From Methylovirgula ligni (GTDB lineage Bacteria; Pseudomonadota; Alphaproteobacteria; Rhizobiales; Beijerinckiaceae), in assembly GCF_004135935.1 (NCBI RefSeq), contig NZ_CP025086.1:1054001-1118000 (forward strand): DNA of 64,000 nt. The letters are read 5' to 3'. The position numbers were made by a program, and so were the translations under genes. How positions within the stretch are numbered: position 1 is the stretch's first letter; every line of letters starts with the position of its first letter. Below are positions 63,767-64,000 of this stretch, in pieces. The notes below the pieces were generated by a model, which worked only from the letters and a program-made list of their open reading frames with translations, searched no databases and was not told where the DNA came from.

Positions 63767-64000
63767 GCACGAATTCTCGCTGACCGGAGGCCGAAGCCCG
63801 CGGCCCGACGGATACATGCACGATCGCAGCAACGTCGATGCGGACGGAAGCGCATTTATCGCCTGCCTGATTGTGCGAACGATGGCCGGTCATTGTGGAT
63901 GCCCCGTCGTTGATAGAGCGACGAACAGGCCCTCCGACTGCGGCGCGATAGCTGAGACATCGCGGACCGGGACGGCAGCCGGAGCGCCAGGTGACGGACG

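Larger units (their letters stand above)
63536..64000. other. 465-bp oriT region and right edge, no recognised gene
   Basis: The proximal part holds the GCACATTGC repeats and the nic-like site. Right of about 63770 nothing is recognised. A minus-strand open frame without an internal stop enters from the right edge and ends at 63890 (last residues FVALSTTGHPQ); it could be the tail of a gene but cannot be named. Confidence 0.4.

Noticed and set aside
63525-63893. Minus-strand frame across the oriT region
   Set aside because: No family resemblance; it covers the repeats and the nic-like site, which are better explained as non-coding.
43247-64000. Insertion sequences or an integrase in the accessory region
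   Set aside because: No transposase or recombinase reading frame was found; any integrase must lie beyond the right edge.

Overview
The window looks like a chromosome segment of a GC-rich alphaproteobacterium of the order Hyphomicrobiales (Rhizobiales). The evidence is the block hemE / origin-like gap / PPDK regulator, maf, aroE, coaE, dnaQ, secB, followed by Rhizobiales-type neighbourhoods: fxsA, Tim44-like, mltA, smr, and bolA, dnaJ-like, cobS, cobT. A family such as Beijerinckiaceae or Methylocystaceae would fit, but nothing seen here fixes the genus.

Positions 1-43246 are mostly core chromosome. From the left: the start of an outer-membrane beta-barrel gene (minus strand), a PaaK-like adenylate-forming enzyme, hemJ and hemE, then 373 bp that look like the replication origin (AT-rich flank, a TTAA-N7-TTAAC CtrA-type site, DnaA-box-like TTATCCCC sequences). 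Next come the overlapping PPDK regulator, maf, aroE, coaE and dnaQ genes, then secB and fxsA on the other strand, the Tim44-like, mltA, smr and metallopeptidase genes, leuD, rpmB, the cobaltochelatase genes cobT and cobS with a small gene between them, a J-domain protein and bolA. Further right are a D,D-carboxypeptidase with a histone-H1-like tail, a CobW/G3E GTPase, an MscS-family channel, and the EF-P module (epmB, epmA and divergent efp). Then come TPP-riboswitch-controlled thiC, an unrecognised 179-residue protein, transaldolase, asd, exonuclease III, lolA, ftsK, the nitrogen genes amtB and glnK, tesB, a Trm112-like protein, a LON-domain protein, a thioredoxin-TPR protein and tRNA-Gly(GCC).

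The right-hand third, from about 43.25 kb to the end, looks acquired. After tRNA-Gly comes about 500 bp without a credible gene. It holds short TGTAAGCA repeats and two tRNA 3'-end-like remnants, one of which fits the 3' half of tRNA-Arg(CCG), the kind of sequence left at the end of an element integrated in a tRNA gene. Then come accessory genes: a TetR regulator with paired repeats around a divergent promoter, three short-chain dehydrogenases, a DoxX-like membrane protein, a Tag-like DNA glycosylase and a LysR regulator.

From 49.4 to 63.5 kb there is a complete-looking P-type conjugation module on the minus strand: relaxase, traG, a CopG-like gene, trbB, C, D, E, J, K-alt, L, F, G, I and DUF2274. 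Upstream of the relaxase lie four copies of a CGCACATTGC motif and a TATCCTGC nic-like site, a good oriT candidate. Together these suggest the left part of an integrative and conjugative element; integrase, partition and replication genes are not in the window and would lie to the right.
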